The translations under genes and the position numbers were made by a program. From Pyrrhoderma lamaoense (Eukaryota > Basidiomycota > Agaricomycetes > Hymenochaetales > Hymenochaetaceae): DNA of 64,000 nucleotides. The stretch is taken from NCBI GenBank assembly GCA_002794735.1, contig NBAZ01000013.1:372001-436000 (forward strand). The letters are read 5' to 3'. This document shows, in pieces, positions 36,479-47,252 of this stretch (its first letter is position 1; every line of letters begins with the position of its first letter). Below the pieces are notes generated by a model. The model saw only the letters and a list, made by a program, of their open reading frames with translations, did no database searches and had not been told where the DNA came from.

Positions 36479-37112
36479 AGCCTGAGACCTCTTGTAACAC
36501 GCAACCCTAAATCCATCGACAGAACCATCATCACCGGCCGCATTACTGTTTTTTCCGGTGCTATAATGCTTATCTTGAAGACACGAGGTAGAAAAATACA
36601 CAGGAGGGGCTAAATGTCGAGTCATATCTCAACTAATATATGAGGTGACAATGCTATACTAACCTGCTGCAAATAATTGAATCAAGTCGAGGCACAACAT
36701 CCCTAGGTCAGAGGGAAGATAGGATACTTGTCTGCGTGGTTAGACCGGATCATTTGTTGTATACTCAACTCCTATTAGTCTAGTTGTCTATATATGACCT
36801 AGTAGACGGATACAGACTGTATAAAAGTAAAAAATGCTCTTGCGAAATGAACCGAGAGCATATCACATTCTTCGCCGACAACCCCGCTGCAAGTACCGTG
36901 ACAATGCCCTTCTGTTACCTATTTTGGGTCCCCAAGCTTTCTACAGGGTATATAGCGGTCGAAAAACGTGCTTCATTCTGGCTGTGCTCATGTTGCCCCA
37001 TAATGAAAACAAAACGTGAGGAGTGCTTGTGTTCAGCCCGTGGTAGGCATTCCTGATCCTTGTAGGCTATCTCATCCATCCAGATGAGTGTTCGAACATG
37101 GATAGCCTTCAA
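36479..37112 (-). CDS. Possible small spliced gene, unknown
   Basis: On the minus strand an exon encoding MLCLDLIQLFAA joins in phase across a GTTAGT...CAAG intron to DKHYSTGKNSNAAGDDGSVD and GFRVACYKRSQA before a stop near 36479. Further upstream, 37112-36915 is an open frame starting MKAIHVRTLIWMDEIAYKDQ that ends at a GTAACA donor. The plus strand is also open across 36784-37056, so the coding strand is not certain. No family recognised. Confidence 0.22.
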
Positions 37113-37124
37113 AACTTGCCAATG

Positions 37125-37133
37125 AGATATAAA
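37125..37133 (+). promoter_or_regulatory. TATA box of Zn2Cys6 gene
   Basis: GATATAAAAA-type element about 125 bp upstream of the ATG at 37255. Confidence 0.5.
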
Positions 37134-37254
37134 AAGGAGGACTGAGAACGTCCTTCAATCTTCTTGTCTCTGATTCACCGCTGGCAGTCTTTCTAGAGCA
37201 AAATACCCTTGACACTCACATATCCCGACTTATTCTCCAAGGAGAACGCTGATT

Positions 37255-38433
37255 ATGGCCTCGCAGTCCCGAGTCTCAGTAGTCCAACCTAACAAATCTT
37301 CTAGAGATAGATCTGGCAACTTGTGTCGAAAATGCTCCGAACTCAGACAGAAGGTTTGTCGTAATCACTTAGACGTCAACATTGACTTGTACCTTACTGT
37401 CTATCAGTGTATAAGGGACTCAAATAGCGAGAAATGTAATAGATGCAAAGAAACCGGTGACGAATGCAAGCTACCACTGGTGAGTAGTACACATCACTGT
37501 GATGACATTGACTTTCTTACGTTGGGTCTTAGTTGTACGTGTAACTTGTATAGAAACTTTGTCACGTTTTCTTACGAAATTCTAAAGAACCTATACCTTC
37601 CATATCGATCAGAGTTACTTGAAGGTGTGTTATGGTCTGAAACTGGCTATTATATACTGATCTGTCAAATGATTTTTCTACTCTAGTATTCGATCTGTGT
37701 CGATTCTGAAAACCAGGACGAACTTAATAAAGAGATCAATGCGATGATGCTTACAGTATACTTTCCGGATCGTTCCAAAGAAAGTGTTTTTATCTTCAAG
37801 ATCATCGACGAGATTGTTAGTAACCTGTTGATAATTTCTCAATGACGATGACCGTGGGCTAACTTGGCGCGCTTATATCTAATTAATGAACAGAGGATAA
37901 AGGCGGAGTCTCAGTTTTCCTCTCAAGGTGTCACGGTGTGTTTTTTTGATGTTGGTTGTTTCTTTGTGTTTGTAAACTTACGCTCTATCTAAAGACGAAG
38001 AAACCTTCCGGGACTGAGTTTCAAAAGATTTCTGATTCCTGGACCATGTTCGTAAACTGGGTGGGTAAATTCAAACCTGAGCCCATGATACGTGAGGTGT
38101 GTATCCAAACTATATTCCTAAACAACCTCGTATATATCGAAGACCTCGGACTAATGAATCTATACTCTTTATATTTACAGATGGACGTCAAGATTTGGTT
38201 TCAGGATATTTCTATGATGTCCAATACAAGGTCCAAACTACATGGGTGTACCCTTTCCTATCTATACCCTCAATAACTGGATGGCTACTATCACTGTGGA
38301 CTGCTTTACTGAATTCCGGGCTCTAGACGAGCCCGTCGTTGTCAATATCTATAAAAGGTATAGCGTCTGGACGTACGCAAGGTCCTGTATTATTATTGGC
38401 ATGGGATGTCCCTCTCTGAGGGCTCCTTTGTAG
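37255..38433 (+). CDS. Small Zn2Cys6 (Zn cluster) protein
   Basis: Starts MASQSRVSVVQPNKSSRDRS. Removing a clean intron (GTTTGT...CTATCAG, about 37353-37407) joins CRKCSELRQK to CIRDSNSEKCNRCKETGDEC. The result is C-x2-C-x6-C-x8-C-x2-C-x6-C, an exact fungal binuclear zinc cluster. Without splicing the spacing is wrong, so the intron is well supported. Downstream exons encode ELNKEINAMMLTVYFPDRSK, SGTEFQKISDSWTMFVNWVG and FTDGRQDLVSGYFYDVQYKV. Adding one base at the AAA run 38235-38237 leads into YMGVPFPIYTLNNWMATITV and VVNIYKRYSVWTYARS, with a stop at 38431-38433. Such proteins usually bind DNA as transcription factors, but this one is short and has no recognisable fungal transcription-factor middle domain. 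Confidence 0.62.
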
Positions 38434-38819
38434 TTTTCTGGATTTTATAATTTATTTCATCCTGAATCACTAGTCGACTGCTTACGATCTTTTTTCCGTC
38501 TTGTTGTATCGTGTTTATCACAATGTATCATATCCGAGATATGACCGATATCGTGTTCACTTATTTAACACCTTTGTGGTTCCATTCTTGCCTTCCTTTC
38601 TTTAGTATATAACAGTGTGTTGTATCATGACATGTGAATAAACCCATATAAAATATCTGGTCTCCATTCAAGAGGGAATAAGTTTAAGGGGGGTGGGGGA
38701 GTCGATAGGGAGAGTGAACATGATAATAAAAAGTTCGTATGTGATGTTTCAAGATTATGTTTGGTTTTTACCTTTCCTAGAATTAGGTCCAACGTTTTCG
38801 TAATGATTTTCTTTTTGTT
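38434..38819. other. Intergenic region
   Basis: T-rich spacer, probably 3' flank of the zinc-cluster gene. No gene seen. Confidence 0.4.
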
Positions 38820-39096
38820 TCTAGCCTGAGAATCTACCAATGTCTAGATCGGTTTTACGCAAAATCAGGATCCAGACAATTCCTCGTTTTCACGTGGTTA
38901 GATATCTCGTTTCTTATCGGCACGCTAACTTATGATACGAATGCGAAAGGCACGGCAAGATATATATCTCAACGACCAACCGTACCCCTTAAATGTGATT
39001 ATTGTAAGAAGAGAGTCGATCATTGTAGAGTCAGTCTTGAGATATCATCTATCAGATATTATGGAGATTCACCCGTAAAGCGCTGGCATCATTAGG
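38820..39096 (+). pseudogene. Open exon-like frame with half a Zn2Cys6 cluster
   Basis: After a TTTCTAG acceptor-like site the plus strand is open for about 90 codons without an ATG at its beginning. It reads LRIYQCLDRFYAKSGSRQFL through SFLIGTLTYDTNAKGTARYI to VPLKCDYCKKRVDHCRVSLE, and stops near 39094. CDYCKKRVDHC (38994-39026) is C-x2-C-x6-C, the first half of a fungal zinc cluster with the usual basic residues between the Cys. No second half was found downstream. It could be a decayed relative of the upstream gene, a separate gene fragment, or a missed exon. Calling it a pseudogene is tentative. Confidence 0.35.
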
Positions 39097-39527
39097 ACAT
39101 TGTATATGCTCTATCATAGATAGAAAAAAAAAACACACCTGAAAGGAGAATCGTACGTATGTATTCGCGTAGAGTAGAGTAAAACACGACCCGAAAGTTT
39201 GCAGGTAAGCCTCCCTTTCAGCCTGCTTTATTGCTTTATTATCAAATTATCCAAAAAAACCTCTCACAAATTCTACAATTCAAACCATTGCCAACTTGAG
39301 AACAACAAGTACCGACCCTGGTTAAGAAAAAAAAAGGGGTGTGTGGCAAAAAGGGAGGGGGAAGATAGAAAAAAAAAAAAGCGGAACAATAAGTTGTAAA
39401 TCTTGGGATAACATATGCGCCACATATTAAGAAAGACGTAGGGGGTGCGTGGCCTTTCCCTTCCCCTTCACCTCTTTTCTCGCTACTACGCTGTCCGCTG
39501 TTCGCTGTTAAGAGCGTGATATCCGAG

Positions 39528-39566
39528 AAAATAAAATAAAATAAAATAAAATAAAAATAAAAAAAC
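39528..39566. repeat. (AAATA)n tandem repeat
   Basis: About seven near-perfect copies of a 5-nt unit AAATA/ATAAA. Confidence 0.85.
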
Positions 39567-40764
39567 ACGCGAGAGCTTCTTTTTTTTCATTTCCGTATCG
39601 GACCGGCGGGATGTAGAGAGGGCTAACCTCCCTACTTCTACCCTTTAGGGAGAGAAAGCCGCCTGTTTCGTCATAATATTCCATCAATTATCAATTACTA
39701 ACACTATTCAAACATCAATCCATCTATAAGTTACCCAGCTCCTTTTTATCCATACAGATATCAGCGAGATATGAGTAGAAGGGAAAGAAAAAAGAAGAGC
39801 GAGTGATGGGTTATAAAAGCCGGTTAGGGGGGGGGGGGGAAGGACTAGTTAGTGTTAGTATCAACCCAATATAACTTACAACACACATCATCAACGTGAT
39901 TCAGACCTTTACGAGTCTTCGCATACGTATAATGTTACATATATGATATTGCTTGTTCATAGTTTATATTGTATACCCTGTATGTTCTATAAGTACGTAG
40001 TACGCAGTACGCACGTCACCCCTCCGATCATAAATCACAGAAATCGTCAATCAACAATAACTTGCAATAACCCATATAAAAAAAACGACAATCATTGATT
40101 TAAGAGTTAGACTTTTAAGTTTTACCCCTTCCCTCTTTCTCTCTTACTCTCTTTTCCCCATTTATTTTGTTCTTTGTTCGTCTCACTAACGACGGACGAG
40201 AAGCTCTTTCCCGAGGTTCTGAGGTTATTAATTAAATAACAGATTTCTTCTTCTCTCTCTTCTCCTCCTTTTGGAAGTCGGAGATAAACAGAACGGGGGG
40301 GGGGGGCTTAACGGTTAACCAACGTCCTCGGTTTCTCCAAAGTCGTATTCTCGGAATACCCAGGAGTGAGAGAGGGAGAGAGATACCTTTGCCTTTGACT
40401 TTATCTATCTATCATCTAGACAAATTCATGGCTTCAAAAAGAAAGTCGAGTCGAGGTCGGAGGCCGTCCTCCATCCCCCCATACTAACAACTATAGTACA
40501 AGTAACTTATAACAATAACTCTCTTACACACCGACGGAAAAGATATAGAGAACGAGTTCAATATAATATCATACATGTATACTATATATATCTACACATA
40601 ACTGATAACATCCCCACCCGCTACCCGCCCCGCCCCTCACCCCTCTTCAATTTCTTTCTATTCATAATTCAGTCTTTTCTTTTCTTTCTTGGTTTCTGCT
40701 TCCTGTTCCTTAAATCATAACATTCTCTCTCCGATATTGGCCTAGTTCACATTTCATTTTCATT

Positions 40765-41470
40765 TCAACGAAAAAAAAGAAAAAGAAGAAAAGAGAGAGA
40801 AAAAGAGAAAAAAAACATCGGAACGACAAACGACAACGGAAGTCTTTCTCCACCCCCCGCTACTTAACATAACATAGAACAACGGAACAAAAGTAAAGAA
40901 GAGAAAGAAAGATATGATGACGCAGACGAGAAAGTGTGGGAGAGAGAGAAGAGCGAGAGGAAAGGAAAGGGAAAAAAGTAAGAAAAAAGAAGTAGGTGCG
41001 TGAGCGGAGAAGGGGATGGATAAGCACATGAGCTCCCGGTGAACGAGAGGAGGAAGGGAGGAAGGGGGTGAGGTACGAAGATCAAGTGGAGTTTGTTTGT
41101 TTGTTCTGAACAAAGAGGTTAAGGTTGAAAAATGTCCCTTAAAAACCACAACCCCCCGGGGAGAGAGAGAAAAAAGAAAGAAAGATGGAGAAGTAGAGAC
41201 ATATATGAGAAAACCATAAAAACACACATCAAGAAAGTATGACTGGGTTAGAGGAGGAAAAGGAGAAAGCGAGAATGGGAGAAAACCTGAGCCACAGAAT
41301 GAGAGAGAGAAGAGAGAGAGCAGAGAGATAAAGCGGAAAAAAGGATGAAGTGGCGGAAGCAATGAAGAACACACAGCCGAAAAAGGGAAGACAGACGCCA
41401 AAAGAGGAAGGAAGAAGAGTTGTCGTTGGAGTGGAAAAAGCTGGGAAAGGAAATAGATAAAACTACACTT
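40765..41470 (+). repeat. Long polypurine-rich tract
   Basis: About 700 bp strongly enriched in A and G on the plus strand, with GA, GAAA and GGAA runs, interrupted only briefly (around 40840-40885 and 41090-41110). It lies 300-1000 bp downstream of the MADS-box stop codon, so it is pyrimidine-rich in the direction of that gene. Confidence 0.75.
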
Positions 41471-41802
41471 TCATTTCATTCGTGTTCTGTTTTTCATTTG
41501 ACAAGCAAGGCCATCAGATTGAGGGGGGAAGGAGGGACCCAGGAGAAGAGAAGGGGTTGTAAGAACAGTGTCGAGAACGCATAACACACATAATCTAGAA
41601 TGAAGCATCAGACGATCTGCCAGGGCTGGCTCTGGGAAGAATCAGGAGCCTGTCCAATCATATAACATCAACAACATGAGGAATCAAAGAAGCACAGACA
41701 AGGCGCTTCCCGCATTTCACACGTCTCCTCCTTCCCTTCTCCTCCTCCATCCCCTTCCCCTCCCTCAATTCCCTAAAATCTCGGACTACCCTTAGTCACA
41801 CC

Positions 41803-43155
41803 TCACCTCCGCGTGTACGCTCCCGAAGGCGCAGCTCCACCCCACTGCATCGGTGGTGATGGATAATACCCTCCGCCGGGTGCCATCAAGTGCGGCATAG
41901 GGTGTCCGTACACAGGCGCTCCCGGTGCATTCTGATCATTGCTAGCATACTGCGGTGGAGGCGGAGGCGCTCCAGCCATGTTCTGCATCCCTCCACCTGG
42001 CTGGCCAGGAAGACCTAGATGAGGCGGATGTTGGCTCGGTGATTCTGGTGAACGACCCGCTTGGTTGTTTGCTCCCGCTCCAGAGCCCGCTCCAGGCGCA
42101 TTCGGGACAGCTTTGTTTGACTGTGATGTTCGTCGCCTAGGTGCACCGCGCTTCTCGCTTTCTTGGTCTACTTCGTCACCTCTGTCGTCACCGTCAGCTT
42201 CGTCACCTGGACCACCTGGGCCTCCACTAATCGATAGACCACCAGGTACGTTTCGTGGTCCGCCCATGGGTGGGATGCCACCTGGCATGCCTTGAGCGTT
42301 TGCCGGGCTTGCGGATGTGGGTTGAGGAGCTTGGCCTGGAGGTGGGGCAGCCTGCATCTGCTGAGGGGCTGATCGTCCGAGAGGAGTACCGACAGGCATC
42401 GCAGACGGGAGAGATCCATGTGGGGCATTGAGACAGGCTTGAATGAGGTTCTTGCCCTCAGGTTGGGTGACAAGTGGTTGGAGTTTTGCAGTGGTAAAAG
42501 TGTAGACGAGACCAGTTTCGGATACGACGAGGAGAAGGACTTGAGTCCCGGTGAGTGTTGATAATTCATAAGCTTTTTTCATGATACCTGTATTAGTGAC
42601 GCGACGCGAGGGTGGTGGTGGAGGTATTGTTGTGGTTAGTGCATATGTTCACACGGTAAACGATAAGTAAATCAAAGATAGTTGTTTAATTTTTATTTAA
42701 GAAAAAAATCATTTATTTTGATTTTTTTTGTGTTAAAAAATTTTGATGTGGTTATCGTCATGAATGACGACGACGGCGGCGTGGAGGAGGGCGGGAGGAA
42801 GAGAGAGCAATATGCACAAGAAAGGAAGGAGAGGGGCGGTTATACCCAAGAAGGCATGAAGGGGCGGGATGGACTCACCAGCTTTCCTCTTTGAGAACGT
42901 TATGTGGCGCCGACTTTTGTCCTGAATGAACTCGATTTTAATTTTACGACGACCAGCTTTTTTATCGGATTTTCCGCTTTCCTCTTCTTCGTCGTCTCCA
43001 CCAGAGTCCTGGGCTTCCGTGTCAGCGATAAAGGCGTTATCGTCTACAGGAGGGACCTGTGGCTGGCCGGATGGGTCGGCTGATTGTTGCATAGTTGATC
43101 TTGAACGCTTTCTAGAGTTTGAGCCTGTTGGTGAGAGGGTCAAGTCTGCTGACAT
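41803..43155 (-). CDS. MCM1: SRF/MCM1-type MADS-box transcription factor
   Basis: DNA-binding regulator of the SRF/Mcm1 class (Umc1-like in basidiomycetes). Start at 43155 (MSADLTLSPTGSNSRKRSRS), then an acidic stretch, then the MADS box: GRRKIKIEFIQDKSRRHITF, SKRKAG, a 291-nt intron (42878-42588), and IMKKAYELSTLTGTQVLLLV, VSETGLVYTFTTAKLQPLV. The SAM-like extension TQPEGKNLIQACLNAP confirms the SRF/Mcm1 rather than the MEF2 class. The C-terminal 180 residues are rich in Pro, Gly, Gln and Ala and end SGAYTRR (41803), typical of activation regions. Two perfect CArG sequences lie upstream at 43485 and 43910. The gene stands alone between about 2.7 kb and 7 kb of low-complexity DNA. Confidence 0.95.
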
Positions 43156-43484
43156 GCGCAGCAAAGAAGGAATTGACGCGTGAAGAATGCGCGCAGGACG
43201 ACGAGTGAGGAGCAGAAGAGCTGTTGAACGCGTCTCTGAAGATGCTTTGACTTGGAGTGGTGCTGCCTAGTAAGGGAGTGCTGTATTGGGTAGGAGCGAT
43301 GAGTCCTTCGTCCAGAAAAGGGGAGGTCGCGCACGGCTGAGAGGGAAGGGGCCCTAGTTTCCAGAGTACTTATGAGGAAAGATGTCACGCATGATCACTC
43401 AGCAGACGTCACGGATCACGCCAGCCCATTTCGGGACATTCCCCCGATCTATTCAGGTGGTAGCCCGATTCGGCGCATTTCTGG

Positions 43485-43494
43485 CCAAATATGG
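43485..43494. promoter_or_regulatory. CArG box (CC-W6-GG), 330 bp upstream of the MADS gene
   Basis: CCAAATATGG is a perfect match to the SRF consensus CC(A/T)6GG. It lies on the 5' side of the minus-strand MADS-box gene, a likely self-binding site. Confidence 0.5.
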
Positions 43495-43909
43495 ACAGGC
43501 TTCTCTCCCTCTCTTTCGCCCCGTCGTCAGGGCAATGCCGGCATATCTCCCCATCGACCCGCTTCCAAATCTGTCAGTTCCTCCCATCCCCGGTAGTCTG
43601 CCCTAAATTCTCTCAGCCCCCTTTTTGAGACAGAAATAACCCTTATCGGGCCTTCTTTTTCTTTTCTCTCCCTTTCTGGACGAGTCATGGGCACAGCCTC
43701 ATGTCTGATTCGAGGGGACAACACGCGGCTTACGTGAACACTTTATTCCCAAGGAATGGAACTTCGCCTCGTCCCCGAAAAGGAAGGAAAAGACCAAGGC
43801 TGTGCTCCTCCCCACAAATACACACATGAGAGAGAAAGAGAGAGAGGGAGAGGGAGAGATGCCCTCTTGACTCGCCATCAAAAAATGTCCGAATCCGGGC
43901 GTTATTGCC

Positions 43910-43919
43910 CCTATTATGG
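43910..43919. promoter_or_regulatory. Second CArG box, 755 bp upstream of the MADS gene
   Basis: CCTATTATGG fits both the SRF CArG consensus and the yeast Mcm1 P-box CCYWWWNNGG. It is 425 bp from the first box. Confidence 0.5.
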
Positions 43920-44492
43920 ACAGCACCACAGACCTTTACTGAGGAGGGAAATGAAAAGCTTCCGGTCAAATCGCTCTTCTTCTACTTATCCGTCATCTCC
44001 CTCTTGTACATCATCATGCCTAGATCCTCTGTCCCCTCGTCCTTCTCCCCTTCTCGTTCTCTTTCTCTAACCACTTTGCGTCCCTCGAGTTGTCTTGAGG
44101 ATGTCCCTCAACCCGTAAACCGTAAACCGTAAAGTCTCCGCTCTTTGTCCCCCAGTAGCCAGCCATCGAAACCTTAATCAGCTCACAAGCGCCTTTTCCG
44201 GAGCTTATTGCAAATGAGCCTTAAATTTATCCCGATTCAATTCATTTGTATCAAATTTACATGCTATGCTCATAGTATATATTTAAAGATATTATAATTA
44301 TTATGTTTATAGCGATCGTTTATATAATGGATGATGATTATGAATAACGATGACTTTCTTTACTTCATCCCCTGTCAACACCTCATCCCCCCATCTCAAG
44401 TACCCTCTCTCTCTTTCTCACTAGTCTCTTCCGCTCCAACCCAACTCAAACGTTAATCTTATCCTTCCGCCGGAAATGGGTCGGCAACTCTC

Positions 44493-44518
44493 AAAAAGTA
44501 AAAGTAAAAGTAAAAGTG
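44493..44518. repeat. (AAAAGT)n tandem repeat
   Basis: About four copies of AAAAGT/AAAGTA. Confidence 0.8.
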
Positions 44519-45302
44519 AAATAAGGATGGAAAGGAAGTGTATAGATAACCAGGCGCACAGAAAATTCCGATCAAGCGCAGGCTCAGCGTCTAACTAAGC
44601 GTTAAATAGAAAGATGAGCCCTCTCCCTTTAGTTGGGCCTAGTATGAGCTAGCAAAACAGCACCCCCTTCCCCTCCAGCAAACGATCATAAGCTTTATTA
44701 GTACCCATACAACCAGTAACAGCGCATGTATCATTTGATAATATTAAAGAATGTATATAATACATAAATATGTAGATTATTATATTTTAAATTTAGAATA
44801 TATAAACTAATAAGAATTAGAGATTATCGAAATAACGGGGAACCCCCCCTCATCCCTAAAAGATCGTCGACTGGTCCTGATTTGGATCCGAGCTTCATTC
44901 GGCTTTACTGCTACCCACCACCACCAACACCAACACCACCACACACACCCCTTTTTTGGATCTTCCTTTCGTTCCCCCTCCCTCGTCTCTCTCTCTAACT
45001 GACTAGTCCTAGTTCAGTTCTCGTTTTCGATGATGTGATCTCTCGTTTTCTCACTCACTCACTCAAATCTCTCTTCGAGTGCCCTCCTCCCTCCTCCCTA
45101 TATCTATATCTATATGCATCCCCTGATCTCTACACGTCCTCGCTATCTGCGTCTCCCCTTTCAACTCTCTTGTATCTGATTTGTTTCTTATCTGTCCGTC
45201 TGTCCGTCTCTGTCTCTGTCTGTCTTTCTTGGAATGTCTTCGAAAGCTCGCCTTGTTACGTCTCATCAAGAAAGAAAAGGATGCTTTGAAGACCTGTCCG
45301 GG

Positions 45303-45327
45303 ACTGATAACTGATAACTGATAACTT
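45303..45327. repeat. (CTGATAA)n tandem repeat
   Basis: Three and a half copies of a 7-nt unit CTGATAA. Confidence 0.8.
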
Positions 45328-46210
45328 GATCTCACAACCAATCCACACATCCGTCTATGATGATAAATCAAGTTAACGTTCTATACTTCATCACTAGCTG
45401 TAGTCTTTAAAAGAAAAAGCGAGAGAAGGAGAAGAGAAAGAGAGGGACGTGTGTGTGTGTGTATGCACGCACGTGCCCTCTTCCAGAGACTTGAAACTTC
45501 TTTTTATCCCCGACCTTTTCTCTTTTTTTTTACTACTACTACTACTAGTTGGCTAGATTCCTAGAATCCCCCTTTTGGTCGGTCGGTTGAAAAAGATTTG
45601 ACAAGTGATCTCTCTCACTCACTCACACGCACTCTCTCCGTTGATCGGTTGGGTTACGGGTATGGGGTATAAGTATGGAATATGGAGTATGGGTATAGGT
45701 AACCAAGACGATCGTTCTCACTTTTCCTAATCCGTCTCCGACGCGGGGTTGGAGATGGGACCGACTTCGACTAGGGGAGGAGGGGGGCGGGGGTACGTAT
45801 ATGGGACAAAAGTGAGAGAAAAGAGAAAATAAAAAATTGATGGGGGGGCGGGGACGCGGAATCATCGTTTATTTTTTTCAAGAATTTTTTCTTTTTTTTT
45901 CTTTTTTGTTGTTGTTGTTTTGTTTTTACCTCCGACTTTGGGGAGGTTGTTTTTTTTCTCCTTCTCCTTCTCGGGACTATACCCCTCCATCACACCTCTC
46001 TTTTTCTTTGTCGCGGTTTCCTCTATACACATACACACACGTACGTACATACACTTTCATTGAATCTTTCTCTGTCCCTATGTCTACGACATCGCCACCC
46101 TTTTCGAGAGTAGGTTAAAACGTCTTATGGCGTATCATGGTGGTCTGTTTTTGAGTGTTTCCTTAATAAAACTCTAGTCGAGACAGTTCTTAATAAACTC
46201 ATTTATGGCG

Positions 46211-46250
46211 TATTATTATCACTATCACTATCACTATCATTATTATCATT
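46211..46250. repeat. (ATCACT)n/(ATT)n tandem repeat
   Basis: TATTATTATC followed by three ATCACT units and then ATTATTATC. The element is nearly symmetrical in unit order. Confidence 0.8.
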
Positions 46251-46429
46251 TTCATGGCGATAAGCGGACTTATGACTTACATTACTTACACACTTTGGGA
46301 GTTCCCCCGCCCCCAACCTCCCGATATCGTATCTCATCTCGTGTGTATGACTTTTTAGAGTTAGGTTGGTACGCACTACTTGGTCTAGGCATAGCCATTA
46401 TGTATCACATTATGGACAAATGGACGAAT

Positions 46430-46452
46430 GGATGGGATGGGATGGGATGGAT
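46430..46452. repeat. (GGATG)n tandem repeat
   Basis: Four to five copies of GGATG/GGGAT. Confidence 0.8.
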
Positions 46453-46579
46453 ATAAGTTGTGGTTATATCCGATAATCTATTTCATGCGTATGTTATGAT
46501 GATTCGACCCGTCAACCGGGAAGGGGAGGTACAGTAACAGTTGTTGATTATATTATTACTATAACTTAGTGTAAGTTAT

Positions 46580-46605
46580 TAGTATCAGTATCAGTATCAG
46601 TATTG
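46580..46605. repeat. (AGTATC)n tandem repeat
   Basis: Four copies of AGTATC. Confidence 0.85.
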
Positions 46606-46621
46606 GTAACAGTACAGCTCA

Positions 46622-46670
46622 GAAACTCGAACCTCGAACTCGAACCTCGAACCTCTCGAAACTCAAACTC
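46622..46670. repeat. (CTCGAAC)n-type tandem repeat
   Basis: Five to six variant copies of a CTCGAAC/CTCAAA unit. Confidence 0.8.
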
Positions 46671-46730
46671 TAAAGTTAAAGTTAAACTATGTACCCCATG
46701 TCATATATATATGTCATGTAAATAATATTC

Positions 46731-46754
46731 ATATTCAAATTCAAATTCAAATTC
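46731..46754. repeat. (ATTCAA)n tandem repeat
   Basis: Four copies of ATTCAA. Confidence 0.85.
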
Positions 46755-46927
46755 CAGTTGAGCGGATTCGTTAACGGATCCACTATACTACTATACATCC
46801 TTCCCTTCCCACTTTCTCCCCGCACTCGTACCATCCGTTACACACACACACACACACCACCACCCCACCACCCGCAGCCGCAGCCGCAGGTTTTAGCACG
46901 TACGGTGTGTTTGGAGAGCGTGCGTAA

Positions 46928-46970
46928 GTTCTGAGTTCTTAGTTCTGAGGTCTGAGGTCTGAGGTATGAG
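46928..46970. repeat. (GTTCTGA/GTCTGAG)n tandem repeat
   Basis: Five to six related copies of GTTCTGAG, GTCTGAG and GTATGAG. Confidence 0.8.
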
Positions 46971-47111
46971 CTAAGTCAAGGTCAGATGTTTTGAGGTTTT
47001 GAGGTCTGGGTCCAGAGTACAGAATTTCTTGAAAAAAAAAGTTTGTAAGGTCGTGGCGGTATAGTTTATTATTCTTTTTTCATTATATAAATATATTAAC
47101 GCTTTCTCTCT

Positions 47112-47136
47112 TGTTATTGTTATTGTTATTGTTACT
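47112..47136. repeat. (TGTTAT)n tandem repeat
   Basis: Four copies of TGTTAT, the last altered. Confidence 0.85.
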
Positions 47137-47141
47137 GAAGG

Positions 47142-47174
47142 ATTATTAGGTGATTAGGTGATTAGGTGATTAGA
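47142..47174. repeat. (ATTAGGTG)n tandem repeat
   Basis: Four copies of an 8-nt unit ATTAGGTG. It contains TTAGG but not the telomere unit TTAGGG. Confidence 0.85.
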
Positions 47175-47209
47175 TTTTATTATATGATACGGTTAAGAAA
47201 GGAGGGGTA

Positions 47210-47252
47210 GTAAGTATTAAGTATTAAGTATTAAGTAATAAGTATTAAGTAA
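47210..47252. repeat. (TAAGTAT)n tandem repeat
   Basis: Five to six copies of TAAGTAT, with one variant unit. Confidence 0.85.

Larger units (their letters stand above)
39097..41802. other. Low-complexity gene-free region downstream of the MADS-box gene
   Basis: About 2.7 kb of homopolymers, short tandem repeats and strand-biased tracts, including G runs near 39827 and 40297 and an ATAAA-type repeat. Several long open frames here (for example minus 40760-41401) are artefacts of purine/pyrimidine bias. Confidence 0.7.

Noticed and set aside
36784..37056. 90-codon plus-strand frame rich in Cys
   Set aside because: Overlaps an equally open minus-strand frame; neither strand could be preferred, so it is only mentioned with the weak minus-strand model.
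40760..41401. A 213-codon minus-strand open frame rich in Ser, Phe and Leu
   Set aside because: It is the translation of a polypyrimidine tract; composition alone keeps it open and no domain or splice structure is visible.
43372..44132. Several 70-100 codon plus-strand frames upstream of the MADS gene
   Set aside because: Overlapping frames are all open because of C/T-rich composition; better explained as promoter and leader.
47142..47174. Telomere-like TTAGG units
   Set aside because: The unit is ATTAGGTG, only four copies, internal and among many other unrelated microsatellites; not telomeric.
46211..47252. Regularly repeated short units resembling a CRISPR array
   Set aside because: Units differ from block to block, there are no spacers, and the DNA is eukaryotic.
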